Positions 48,863 through 57,844 of a stretch of DNA of 64,000 bases are shown here, in pieces (position 1 is the first letter of the stretch; every line of letters starts with the position of its first letter). The translations under genes were made by a program, and so were the position numbers. Source of the DNA: RGIG9608 sp045602425 (lineage in GTDB: Bacteria > Bacteroidota > Bacteroidia > Bacteroidales > Paludibacteraceae); the NCBI GenBank assembly GCA_045602425.1, contig JAZSBO010000006.1:124001-188000 (forward strand), given 5' to 3'. The notes beneath the pieces were generated by a model. That model was given only the letters and a program-made list of their open reading frames with translations. It did not search any database and was not told where the DNA came from.

Positions 48863-50278
48863 TTAATATCTATAAATATCAGATTTATAAGGGCCATCAA
48901 TCGAAACTCCGATATAATCCGCTTGTTTCTGAGTCAATTTTGTAAGTTTCACACCAATTCTTTCCAAATGCAAACGAGCAACTTCTTCGTCCAACTTTTT
49001 AGGCAAACAATAAACATTTGTTTCGTACTTATTTGTAAAAAGTTCTATTTGAGCCAATGTTTGATTTGTAAAAGAATTACTCATTACAAAAGATGGATGA
49101 CCTGTAGCACAACCCAAATTTACCAAACGACCATCGGCAAGCAACAAAATCGAATGTCCATCTGGGAAAGTATATTTATCTACTTGTGGTTTAATATTCA
49201 CACATTCAATTCCCTCGTAATTTTTCAATTTTTCTACTTGAATTTCGTTATCAAAATGACCGATATTGCAGACGATTGCTCCATCGCGCATTTTTTCGAT
49301 ATGCTCAATTCGGATAATATCGCAGTTTCCCGTTGTAGTAACATAGATATCGCCTTCATCAAGTGCATCTTCAACGGTTTTTACTTCAAAGCCTTCCATT
49401 GCAGCTTGCAATGCACATATTGGGTCAATTTCCGTAACAATCACACGAGCGCCATACGAACGCATTGAATGAGCGCAACCTTTACCAACATCGCCATATC
49501 CACAAACAACAGCCACCTTTCCTGCAATCATCACATCGGTTGCGCGTTTGATACCATCAGCTAATGACTCACGACATCCATAAAGATTGTCAAATTTTGA
49601 TTTCGTTACAGAATCATTGACATTGAAAGCAGGGAAAAGCAAACGTCCTTCTTGCATCATTTGATACAATCTGTGAACACCAGTGGTAGTTTCCTCCGAT
49701 ACTCCGCGAATCTCGGGCACCATCCTGCCAAAGAATGAAGAATCTGCCTTCAACACTTTTTTCAAAATGGCATACAACTCTTTTTCATCTTCTCCATGTA
49801 CTTCCTTGTCCAAAACTGTAGGATTTTTTTCTGCTTCATATCCTAAATGAATCATCAGTGTAGCATCGCCACCATCGTCAACAATTACATTTGGACCTTT
49901 TCCGCCAGGGAAAGTTAAAGCTTGTAACGTGCACCACCAATATTCTTCGAGCGACTCGCCTTTCCAAGCAAACACGGGCACACCTTTTGCGGCGACAGCC
50001 GCCGCTGCATGATCCTGAGTCGAATAAATATTACAACTTGCCCAACGGACTTCGGCTCCCAATTCCACCAATGTTTCTATCAACATTGCCGTTTGAATCG
50101 TCATGTGCAAAGAACCCGAAATACGAGCTCCAGTCAAAGGTTTCTCTTTTCCGTATTTTTTACGCAAAGCCATCAAACCTGGCATTTCACCTTCGGCTAA
50201 CACCAATTCTTTACGACCAAAATCGGCTAACGAGATATCGGCAACTTTGTAAGACAATTCTGAAAATAATTTTTTCAT
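48863..50278 (-). CDS. ahcY: Adenosylhomocysteinase
   Basis: Splits S-adenosylhomocysteine to adenosine and homocysteine, keeping methylation reactions going. It has the substrate part with CNIYSTQDHAAAAVA, the NAD-binding GYGDVGKGCAHSMRSYGARV and the C-terminal tail ending DGPYKSDIYRY. Three ATGs in a row (50284, 50281, 50278) can start it; a longer frame to 50362 runs through the promoter and terminator and is rejected. The shortest was chosen to leave a leader of about 15 nt; the choice is arbitrary within six bases. Confidence 0.95.
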   Translation of the reverse strand: MKKLFSELSYKVADISLADFGRKELVLAEGEMPGLMALRKKYGKEKPLTGARISGSLHMTIQTAMLIETLVELGAEVRWASCNIYSTQDHAAAAVAAKGVPVFAWKGESLEEYWWCTLQALTFPGGKGPNVIVDDGGDATLMIHLGYEAEKNPTVLDKEVHGEDEKELYAILKKVLKADSSFFGRMVPEIRGVSEETTTGVHRLYQMMQEGRLLFPAFNVNDSVTKSKFDNLYGCRESLADGIKRATDVMIAGKVAVVCGYGDVGKGCAHSMRSYGARVIVTEIDPICALQAAMEGFEVKTVEDALDEGDIYVTTTGNCDIIRIEHIEKMRDGAIVCNIGHFDNEIQVEKLKNYEGIECVNIKPQVDKYTFPDGHSILLLADGRLVNLGCATGHPSFVMSNSFTNQTLAQIELFTNKYETNVYCLPKKLDEEVARLHLERIGVKLTKLTQKQADYIGVSIDGPYKSDIYRY

Positions 50279-50298
50279 CATCATATATTTTAAATATG

Positions 50299-50306
50299 CA
50301 AAATTA
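50299..50306 (-). promoter_or_regulatory. Promoter -7 element (TAATTTTG) of ahcY
   Basis: On the minus strand TAATTTTG matches TAnnTTTG and ends 14-20 bp before the cluster of ATG codons. Confidence 0.55.
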
Positions 50307-50328
50307 AATATTTTAGGATAAAAAAGAA

Positions 50329-50354
50329 AGGAAGTTACCTTTTTGCAACTTCCT
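50329..50354 (-). terminator. Intrinsic terminator after the susCD operon
   Basis: On the minus strand AGGAAGTT (50354-50347) pairs with AACTTCCT (50336-50329) around a 10-nt loop and is followed by TTCTTTTTTATCC. It ends the susC-susD transcript just before the ahcY promoter. Confidence 0.75.
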
Positions 50355-50377
50355 CTCTTCATATTAAAGTATTTATT

Positions 50378-52162
50378 TTACAAGTTATTTTTAGGTATCA
50401 CTAAACCATCAGGACCCTTTGTCCAACCTGCAGAAATATCCCACCAAAGAGGATTACCTGCTTCGTTAATTCCTCCTTCACATTTTGGTAATACGTAAGT
50501 ATTATAGTTTTCTAAATCATCAGCTAACGTAGGAGCTTCATCGTGTGGGATACGGCGAATCTGAATTTCATCATCTACACGTCCTACTGTCCATAAATTA
50601 ATTTTAACAGGGAACATTCTTGGATATCCTGTACGACGGAAGTTTGTCCACGCTTCTAATCCCATTGGAAAATTTGCTATCCACTTTTGAGTAATAATTT
50701 TTTCTAATTTCAATTCTTTATCATCACTTTCTTCCCATTTTACCCCTACATTAACACGACCTTCTATATTATTATCTTGGTCAAAATAGTCTACATAATT
50801 AACTTTTTTAACCGATGTTTTTTCTTTATAAGAGAAGAATTTACCAACTTCACCTATATCAGAGAATCCTCGACGAATACCAGCCTCATAGAATTCTTGA
50901 GCTGTTCCTCCCATATTCCATCCTCTTAAAGCACCTTCTGCACGACAGAACAATACCTCGGCAACTTTTATCCAAGGATATGACATTTTAGAAGCAACAT
51001 TTTCTAACGATAATGATGAATATGCCAAATAAGGATTTTCTTTAACAGATGAACGTGTACGCAACATTACTCCTTGACGAATACCTACATATTGAGTCCC
51101 TTTTGGAGCTGAAATAGCATTTGTTCGTCTGTCATAAACATGATCTTGCATACCAGGAGTTCCTCCCAATCCATTTTTAAGAAAATAATGCTCTAACAAT
51201 GGATGTTCATAGCGTTTTAAAATATTTTCTAATGTAGCACCCAAACGAATATCATTCCATGAATTAGCAATCACAAATAAAGGATGATTTTGTCCTTGTT
51301 CTCCTGAAGGATATATTTGAAGATTTTCTTCTGCACTGAATGCTATATCAGCATCATCTTCTTCCAATACACCTATTTCATGATTTATAACACGTTCAGC
51401 AATTTCTTGAGCTTTAGCTGGTTGAACATTTGCCATTGTTATAGCCATACGTAACTGAACAGAGTTCGCAAATTTCACCCAACGCTGCCATTCCCACGAA
51501 CATGGAGATCCCTTTTCTTTCCCTTCAACTTTCATCAACTGTGCAACAGTTGGTTGATATTTCATTAAAGTATCAACAGCCGATTGAAGATCAACAAGAA
51601 TAGAATCGTAAGTTTCCTCACCTGAAGAATAATAGATAGGATAATTTTCTTTTAGCACTTTCATATCATGATAAGCTACAGGTCCCATAGCATCAGTCAA
51701 ACATTGCATACTATAAGCATACATAATTTTACCAATAGCCGCCAAATCTGAACGTCCAAAAGATGTGCCATAAGCAATAGCAGGAGCTACCAACGCATAT
51801 AATTTTGTAGATTCTCCACCTATACCACGTATAAATGGATTATTTGGATAATAATATGTAGTCGGCTGACGTCCATCATAATTATGAGTTTGAGAGAAAT
51901 AACCAGCAAAAACATCTATACTTAAACTTCTTTGGTATTGATATTTGTGCATTCTTATATCTATCAGATAATCCATTGCCGTTTGCAACTGGCCTTCCAT
52001 AGAAGCTTCAGTAACATCTGCCAATGCTACATTCGATCCATATCCACTTTTGTCAGTTCCATCATTTGTTCCATCACCTTGAACTCCATAGTTTACATCT
52101 TCACAAGCTACAAGAAAAGGTAGAAACAATAAAATTGTCAATAATCCTTTAATTTTATTCAT
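50378..52162 (-). CDS. SusD/RagB family outer membrane lipoprotein
   Basis: The surface lipoprotein partner of a SusC-type TonB transporter. The 594-residue protein begins MNKIKGLLTILLFLPFLVAC (lipobox, Cys 20) and has SusD-like helices, for example GKIMYAYSMQCLTDAMGPVAY and LADDLENYNTYVLPKCEGG. It belongs to the SusD_2-like branch. The ligand cannot be told from sequence, and no glycoside hydrolase, protease or sensor gene lies next to the pair. An ATG 12 bp upstream is less likely. It follows susC by 38 bp. Confidence 0.9.
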   Translation of the reverse strand: MNKIKGLLTILLFLPFLVACEDVNYGVQGDGTNDGTDKSGYGSNVALADVTEASMEGQLQTAMDYLIDIRMHKYQYQRSLSIDVFAGYFSQTHNYDGRQPTTYYYPNNPFIRGIGGESTKLYALVAPAIAYGTSFGRSDLAAIGKIMYAYSMQCLTDAMGPVAYHDMKVLKENYPIYYSSGEETYDSILVDLQSAVDTLMKYQPTVAQLMKVEGKEKGSPCSWEWQRWVKFANSVQLRMAITMANVQPAKAQEIAERVINHEIGVLEEDDADIAFSAEENLQIYPSGEQGQNHPLFVIANSWNDIRLGATLENILKRYEHPLLEHYFLKNGLGGTPGMQDHVYDRRTNAISAPKGTQYVGIRQGVMLRTRSSVKENPYLAYSSLSLENVASKMSYPWIKVAEVLFCRAEGALRGWNMGGTAQEFYEAGIRRGFSDIGEVGKFFSYKEKTSVKKVNYVDYFDQDNNIEGRVNVGVKWEESDDKELKLEKIITQKWIANFPMGLEAWTNFRRTGYPRMFPVKINLWTVGRVDDEIQIRRIPHDEAPTLADDLENYNTYVLPKCEGGINEAGNPLWWDISAGWTKGPDGLVIPKNNL

Positions 52163-52200
52163 TGTAATTCCCATAATATCTCAAATTAAAATTTTTCTAA

Positions 52201-55200
52201 TTAGAACGTAACTTTTATATTTAAACCATAACTTCTTGTAGTAGGGAATGCAAAAGCATCAATACCACCAGCACCATTCGCTGTAGAAGAAGATATATCT
52301 GGATCCATAGGAGCTGCTTTATACAAGAAACACAAGTTTCGTGCCACAAAAGACAAGGATAGGTTTTTAGAATTTCCTAATAAGTTTCTAAAAGTATATC
52401 CAACAGACAACTCTCTCAAGCGTAAGTTTGATGCATCATACACATATTTATCAGTCGGTGTAGTACCTATTGATTGATAATATTTTTCAACACTAACATA
52501 CTGTCTATCTGGCAATTGAATATATCCATCACGATCAACTCCTGTAGCCTCCGAAACTCCCCAATAATCTAATTTAGCTTGAGTATATGAAAGAACTTTT
52601 CCTCCGATTTTTCCATCTAACAAGAAGTAGAAAGTAAAATCTTTATAACTGAAGGTATTATTCCAACCATAGAAAAATGGTGACATAGAATTTCCTGCAT
52701 AATGATCAATTGCTGAAGCAACTAATGATGAAGTGTTAATTACACCATTATCATCTCGATTCCATGTACGAGTATAAAGGTCTCCATAAGAAGCACCTGG
52801 TTTAAATTTAATTAAGAAACCTGCCATATCCCAACCCATAGTATACTCTTTTCCATCATCATAAGTTGAAAGGATCTTATTTGCATTATAAGAGAAGTTC
52901 AAACCTGTTTTCCAAGAGAAATCTTTTGTAATATTCCAATTATAGTTAGCTGTAAACTCAATACCTGTATTTCTAATTTTACCAGAGTTAACAGGACGAC
53001 TCACACCTGCTTGTGTGGATGTAGATAAATATTGATTTGCCAACACACTATAATAATAAGTCACATCAAAATCAAATGCATTATTAAACAAAGCCATGTC
53101 ATAACCTACCTCAAAAGAACGAGTTGTTTCTGGTTGAGGATCGTCAAATTCCATAGAAGCTCCACTATATTCTCCTGTAACAGGATTATATGTATAAGAA
53201 CCATACAACGAATTAGGGATAGAGTTACCTACTTCAGAATACGAAGTTCTTAACTTCATCATATTAATTTTTTTATTTTTGATATTGAACAAATCTTTTA
53301 ACAAGAAGTTTGCTCCAACAGAATAATAACCAAATGAAGTCTTAGCAGGTTTAGTACGAACTTTACCATCTTTACCTATTAAAGGCTCACCATTTTCATC
53401 CTTTAACGTTACAACACTATTTTTAAATTGTTGAAAAGCTTTAGACCAGTCGTGACGATAACTTGCATCAATATAAGCCTTATCCCAAAGACCAACCTGA
53501 ACAGAAGCGAATACACCAGCATTCCAGTTGTCGCTCCAACTTTCTGACGCACTATAACCTGCATCATAATGTCCGTCATAACGAGTTCCCGAACGCCAAT
53601 AATCCCAATTATCAAATGCGAAGTAGTTAACTAAACCTGCAGTATCCGCACCACCCGAAATGGAGAATCCATTATAGTTTATCTTATTATAACTACCTCC
53701 AACTGTAGCATTTACATCTATTATATCAGCAAATTTTCTATTAAATGTAATGATAAAGTCTGTAAATAACTCCACATTCTTACCTTGAGCAATATAATAA
53801 GATGAAGTATTTACTTGCTTAAACATAGCTGTTGCATATCTACCCGATTCGTCCTTCGTATCTGTTTGGTCTCGACTAAAACGAACTTGGGCATTCAACC
53901 CATCTATAATTTTCACATTAGCAGAACCATTTAATATTAAACGATTTGTGGTACGATATGAAAACGTTTTATTCAACAACCAATAAGGGTTATTATAATT
54001 TTCATCGCTCCAAGCCCAATTCTGAATATCTTGTCCTAACAATCTTGTATAAAAAGAGTTACCAATAGTTGCATCAGCTACTGTAGTTGCCACACGTTTA
54101 TAATTAGCTCTAAAGTAACTCATATCAATATCTCGCCCAACTTTGTAAATAGCATACAATGGGTTAAAACCCTCTCCTGAATTAGGGACATTTTCCACTT
54201 TTTGATTAATATAATTAGCAGAGATGTCTATTTTTAGATATTTCTTAAATAAAAGAAAGTTTTGTTTAAAGAACAAATTATGACGGGAGAATGTATTATT
54301 CTCTTGAATACCATTAGCCGTAGTATTACCATAAGAGAAATAAGATTGAGCATTTTCAGATCCACCATTAATAGATATAGTATTATTAAAATTAGTACCT
54401 AATTTAAAATAATTTCCAATATTATCTTGTGGAGTTGTTGTGAAATATGGCATATATGCAGAATATAATTGTTTTTCTGCAGATGTATAGTTTGCCAATT
54501 TCTTTTTGTTCCAATTCAATGAAGTAACTTGATATCCAGTAGAAGCATTACCCAACACATTACCTCCATATACATTCTGAAGTTTTGGAAGGCACAACGG
54601 AGTCTCAAACGTAGTATTGCTTGAGAGATCCACACGAACAGCACCCTCACGACCTGTTTTTGTAGTAATAAGAACAACACCGTTATTCGCCTTACTACCA
54701 TAAAGAGCAGCAGCATTTGCTCCTTTCAACACAGTAACACTAGCAATATCATCAGAGTTAATATTTGACAATGGGTCACCACCATCACGACCTCCACTAT
54801 AAACCATATCACCAACGCCTACTTGACCAGAAGCCCCATTAGACATCGGAATACCATCTATTACAATTAATGCGTCATTATTACCTAAAAGAGAAGTCTG
54901 ACCACGCAAAGTAATTTTTGAAGATCCACCTCCTGCACCTGAAGAGTTTGGAGTAATAACCAAACCAGCCATTTTTCCTTGAAGAGATGTCGCTAAATGC
55001 GAATCTTTAGCACGAGTTAATTCAGCTCCAGAAACAGATTGAGTTGCATAGGTCAAGGATTTAGCCTTCTTTTCGATACCCATTGCCGTTACCACAACCT
55101 CTTCCAAAACTTCATTATCAGGTTCCATCTTTATATGGAAAGCAGTATTTTTTCCTACTGTCATTTCTTGATCTTGATAACCAAGATAAGAGAAAACCAA

Positions 55201-55455
55201 AACGTCCTTTGGGCCAGAAACCGAAATCTCAAAATTTCCATCAAAATCTGTCACTGTACCAACAGTCGTTCCCTTAATTTGAACACTTGCTCCAATAAGA
55301 GGTTCATTAAACTCATCAACGATTACACCTCCGATTTTTTGAGCATTCGCATACGAAATCGCTCCCAAAAGAGAAATCACTAAAAACATTCTTGCATTCA
55401 AGAACGTTTTTCTCACGAAAGCTCCACACTTAAAACACGCTTCTACTTTTTTCAT
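52201..55455 (-). CDS. SusC/RagA family TonB-dependent outer membrane transporter
   Basis: A 1084-residue active transporter. After a signal peptide (to about SYANAQ) come a carboxypeptidase-regulatory-like domain (GVIVDEFNEPLIGASVQIKG), the TonB box region with LEEVVVTAMGIEKK, the plug (LAGLVITPNSSG-like and LRGQTSLLGNNDALIVIDG) and a 22-strand barrel ending GLNIKVTF. It works with the SusD-like lipoprotein that follows. The start MKKVEACFKCG at 55455 was chosen over ATGs upstream that add an AT-rich leader. No STN domain and no adjacent anti-sigma gene are seen. Confidence 0.95.
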   Translation of the reverse strand: MKKVEACFKCGAFVRKTFLNARMFLVISLLGAISYANAQKIGGVIVDEFNEPLIGASVQIKGTTVGTVTDFDGNFEISVSGPKDVLVFSYLGYQDQEMTVGKNTAFHIKMEPDNEVLEEVVVTAMGIEKKAKSLTYATQSVSGAELTRAKDSHLATSLQGKMAGLVITPNSSGAGGGSSKITLRGQTSLLGNNDALIVIDGIPMSNGASGQVGVGDMVYSGGRDGGDPLSNINSDDIASVTVLKGANAAALYGSKANNGVVLITTKTGREGAVRVDLSSNTTFETPLCLPKLQNVYGGNVLGNASTGYQVTSLNWNKKKLANYTSAEKQLYSAYMPYFTTTPQDNIGNYFKLGTNFNNTISINGGSENAQSYFSYGNTTANGIQENNTFSRHNLFFKQNFLLFKKYLKIDISANYINQKVENVPNSGEGFNPLYAIYKVGRDIDMSYFRANYKRVATTVADATIGNSFYTRLLGQDIQNWAWSDENYNNPYWLLNKTFSYRTTNRLILNGSANVKIIDGLNAQVRFSRDQTDTKDESGRYATAMFKQVNTSSYYIAQGKNVELFTDFIITFNRKFADIIDVNATVGGSYNKINYNGFSISGGADTAGLVNYFAFDNWDYWRSGTRYDGHYDAGYSASESWSDNWNAGVFASVQVGLWDKAYIDASYRHDWSKAFQQFKNSVVTLKDENGEPLIGKDGKVRTKPAKTSFGYYSVGANFLLKDLFNIKNKKINMMKLRTSYSEVGNSIPNSLYGSYTYNPVTGEYSGASMEFDDPQPETTRSFEVGYDMALFNNAFDFDVTYYYSVLANQYLSTSTQAGVSRPVNSGKIRNTGIEFTANYNWNITKDFSWKTGLNFSYNANKILSTYDDGKEYTMGWDMAGFLIKFKPGASYGDLYTRTWNRDDNGVINTSSLVASAIDHYAGNSMSPFFYGWNNTFSYKDFTFYFLLDGKIGGKVLSYTQAKLDYWGVSEATGVDRDGYIQLPDRQYVSVEKYYQSIGTTPTDKYVYDASNLRLRELSVGYTFRNLLGNSKNLSLSFVARNLCFLYKAAPMDPDISSSTANGAGGIDAFAFPTTRSYGLNIKVTF

Positions 55456-55644
55456 AAAAATTAAAAAATATTCAACATTTATAAAATAATAATCTATTGA
55501 TTTACAAAAGAATATAAAAATCTCTATCAAAAACGGAATTTTTAAAACATCCTTTTACATCAAATTTGCGGTAAAGGTAATTGTTTTTTTTATCTTTTTA
55601 GTAAATAAAGTTCTTTTTTTTGTTTTTTTTAAATTTTATTCAAA

Positions 55645-56268
55645 TCAAAACAAAGAGTAAACAATGCCAGCTAAGGATAAAACAATTATCAAGCTGCCCG
55701 TTATTTTATTTACAAACCACAAACCACGAACATTTATTTTCTTTCGAAAAATATCAACAACAGAATTTAAAAATAGCCACCAAGAAAAAGCACCTACCAA
55801 AATTGATAACAATCCAATCGTTACATATTCAAAAGAATCTTGCGGAGCAAAAAAAGAAAATCTTGCAAAGAAACCTATAAATAAAAGTAATATCAACGGA
55901 TTAGTTATACATAAAGCAAATGCAGAAACATACGCACCAAAATAATTACTTTTACTTCGTTTTTGAACTGATAATTGACGTACAGGATTACTCCTAAATA
56001 TATATATACCAAAAAGTAGCACCACAAAACTTGCTACTAATTGAATTACCATCTTGTACTCTTCAATAAAAGACTCTACAAAGCTCAAACAGAAAGCCGC
56101 AATCAACGAATAAATAAGATCAGATGTTGTAGCACCTAAACCAGAAATAATACCATACCATTTTCCTTTATTAAGTGTACGCTGGATACATAAAACTCCG
56201 ATCGGTCCCACTGGAACGGAAACCAACAATCCAATAAAAAAACCTTTTAATATATAATCCAACATCAC
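55645..56268 (-). CDS. LysE/RhtB-type amino acid exporter family protein
   Basis: A 207-residue inner membrane protein with about six membrane helices and the LysE family start YILKGFFIGLLVSVPVGPIG and VLCIQRTLNKGKWYGIISGLGA. Family members export amino acids or similar metabolites; the substrate is unknown. It directly abuts miaA, whose stop precedes its start by no free base, so the two are co-transcribed. Confidence 0.88.
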   Translation of the reverse strand: MMLDYILKGFFIGLLVSVPVGPIGVLCIQRTLNKGKWYGIISGLGATTSDLIYSLIAAFCLSFVESFIEEYKMVIQLVASFVVLLFGIYIFRSNPVRQLSVQKRSKSNYFGAYVSAFALCITNPLILLLFIGFFARFSFFAPQDSFEYVTIGLLSILVGAFSWWLFLNSVVDIFRKKINVRGLWFVNKITGSLIIVLSLAGIVYSLF

Positions 56269-57177
56269 TTATGCTAACTGTTGCATTAAATAATCCTCTA
56301 TTTCGCTATAATCTGAAGGACGAAACCAACAAATTGATTTATCTTTATTAAACCAAGATATTTGTTTTTTTGCATAATTCCGCGTATTCTGTTTGATTTT
56401 ATTTATTGCAAAATCCTTTGTCCATACTCCATCAAAATATTTAAAAAATTCTTTATAACCAACCGTATCTAAAGCATTTTCTCCTTTATACAACATCAAA
56501 CTACGCACCTCATCTTCTAAGCCAATTGAGATCATCTCATCAACACGTTCATTAATCCTATTATAAAGTTCTTCTCTTTCTCTATTTAATCCTATTTTAA
56601 GAATACGAAATGGACGCTCTTTTTTTGTTTGTTTATGAAAAGAAGAAAATGGACGTTTTGTCATCATATAAATTTCTAAAGCATGAATTATTCTTTTTGC
56701 ATTTCGCAAATCTACTTTATTATAATAAACAGGATCAACCAAACGTAATTGATTTCTTAAAAAATCAAGACCTTTTTCCTTATAAACCATCTGCATCTCT
56801 TCACGGACGACAGGATCTATAGTGGGCAAATCGTCGATTCCATTACAAACAGCATCAATGTACAACATCGAACCTCCAACTAAAAAAACAATATCATTTT
56901 TCAAAAATAAATCAGACAATAACGATAGCACATCTAATTCATATTGTCCACAACTATAACTTTCAGTTATTGATTTATTTCCTATAAAATAATGTGCAAC
57001 TCGTTTTAGTTGCACATCTGTAGGAGCTGCTGTTCCTATTTTTAGTTCCCTATAAAATTGTCGAGAATCTGCAGATACAATAGGAGACTTCAGTTTTTCA
57101 GCCAAACGTAAACTCAACTCTGTTTTCCCAACACCAGTTGGTCCTAATAATACCACCAAAGTTTTCCCCTCCTGCAT
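56269..57177 (-). CDS. miaA: tRNA dimethylallyltransferase
   Basis: MiaA attaches a dimethylallyl group to A37 of tRNAs that read codons beginning with U, using DMAPP from the isoprenoid route to which dxr contributes. The 302-residue protein has the P-loop GPTGVGKTE (12-20), SADSRQFYRELKIGTA, the catalytic-site VGGSMLYIDAVCNGIDDLP and ALDTVGYKEF. It is 13 bp after the acidic protein gene. Confidence 0.96.
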   Translation of the reverse strand: MQEGKTLVVLLGPTGVGKTELSLRLAEKLKSPIVSADSRQFYRELKIGTAAPTDVQLKRVAHYFIGNKSITESYSCGQYELDVLSLLSDLFLKNDIVFLVGGSMLYIDAVCNGIDDLPTIDPVVREEMQMVYKEKGLDFLRNQLRLVDPVYYNKVDLRNAKRIIHALEIYMMTKRPFSSFHKQTKKERPFRILKIGLNREREELYNRINERVDEMISIGLEDEVRSLMLYKGENALDTVGYKEFFKYFDGVWTKDFAINKIKQNTRNYAKKQISWFNKDKSICWFRPSDYSEIEDYLMQQLA

Positions 57178-57190
57178 GATTCTTAACGAA

Positions 57191-57727
57191 TTAAAAATCA
57201 GAATCGTTAAAATCTATATTTTCAAAACCTTCTGCATCCAACTCGTCTGCACTAAAATCATCATCACCATAAAAATCTAAATCCACAACATCCATTTCTT
57301 TTGTTGAAAAATCATCAAACGCCTGTAGCTGAATAGGCGGATTGCCTTTAGACAATGAACAAACTGCTTGCTCTTGGTTTGTCCCTAATATAATTTCACG
57401 TAATTCAATAAAGAAATTTCTATCAGAAACATTATCAAATAAATATAACAAACGCTGTTTTTCTTCTGTAATCAAATCACGCAATTCTACTTTATCCATT
57501 ACTAAATTATCGTATTCAGAACTTGAATCTATTTCAAATAAAGTAACCTCTTGCTCACGCTCCCATTGATCGGAACACAAGAAAAATGAAGTAACCTGAT
57601 TCTTTTCATAACCAACAGAATCTAAAATCGCATTATGAAAATCAAAAAAAGTTGCATCTGCATCAATTTTTATTTCTCTGTAAAAATTATCCACTTCGTC
57701 AGAGAATATTACAAATCTATATACCAT
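57191..57727 (-). CDS. pRiA4b ORF-3-like (TnpR-fold) protein with acidic tail
   Basis: A 178-residue protein. The first 100 residues (MVYRFVIFSDEVDNFYREIK, FHNAILDSVGYEKNQVTSFF, RDLITEEKQRLLYLFDN) resemble the plasmid pRiA4b ORF-3/IS1096 TnpR-like family, which despite its name is found in many chromosomes. The last 35 residues are strongly acidic (VDLDFYGDDDFSADELDAEG). No mobile element borders are present. It has a textbook promoter and sits between dnaA and miaA. Function is unknown. Confidence 0.75.
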   Translation of the reverse strand: MVYRFVIFSDEVDNFYREIKIDADATFFDFHNAILDSVGYEKNQVTSFFLCSDQWEREQEVTLFEIDSSSEYDNLVMDKVELRDLITEEKQRLLYLFDNVSDRNFFIELREIILGTNQEQAVCSLSKGNPPIQLQAFDDFSTKEMDVVDLDFYGDDDFSADELDAEGFENIDFNDSDF

Positions 57728-57750
57728 GTTTTTTCTTATTAAAATTGAGT

Positions 57751-57781
57751 CAAAAATAATGTTTTAATATGAACTATCAAA
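57751..57781 (-). promoter_or_regulatory. Full Bacteroidetes promoter of the 57727-miaA-lysE operon
   Basis: On the minus strand TTTG (57781-57778), a 19-nt spacer and TATTTTTG (57758-57751) match the -33/-7 consensus. The ATG follows 24 bp on. Confidence 0.75.
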
Positions 57782-57797
57782 GGCTACAAAAAGAAAA

Positions 57798-57816
57798 AAC
57801 TTTGCAATGCAAAGTT
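57798..57816 (-). terminator. Intrinsic terminator after dnaA
   Basis: AACTTTGCA and TGCAAAGTT form a near-perfect palindrome; on the minus strand it is followed by TTTTTTCTTTTT. It lies just before the promoter of the next gene. Confidence 0.75.
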
Positions 57817-57844
57817 CTTCATTTTACATAAGGGGAAAACATTT

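Noticed and set aside
57191..57727. Mobile element suggested by the TnpR-like family name
   Set aside because: No transposase, terminal repeats or target duplication; the gene has its own promoter between housekeeping genes.
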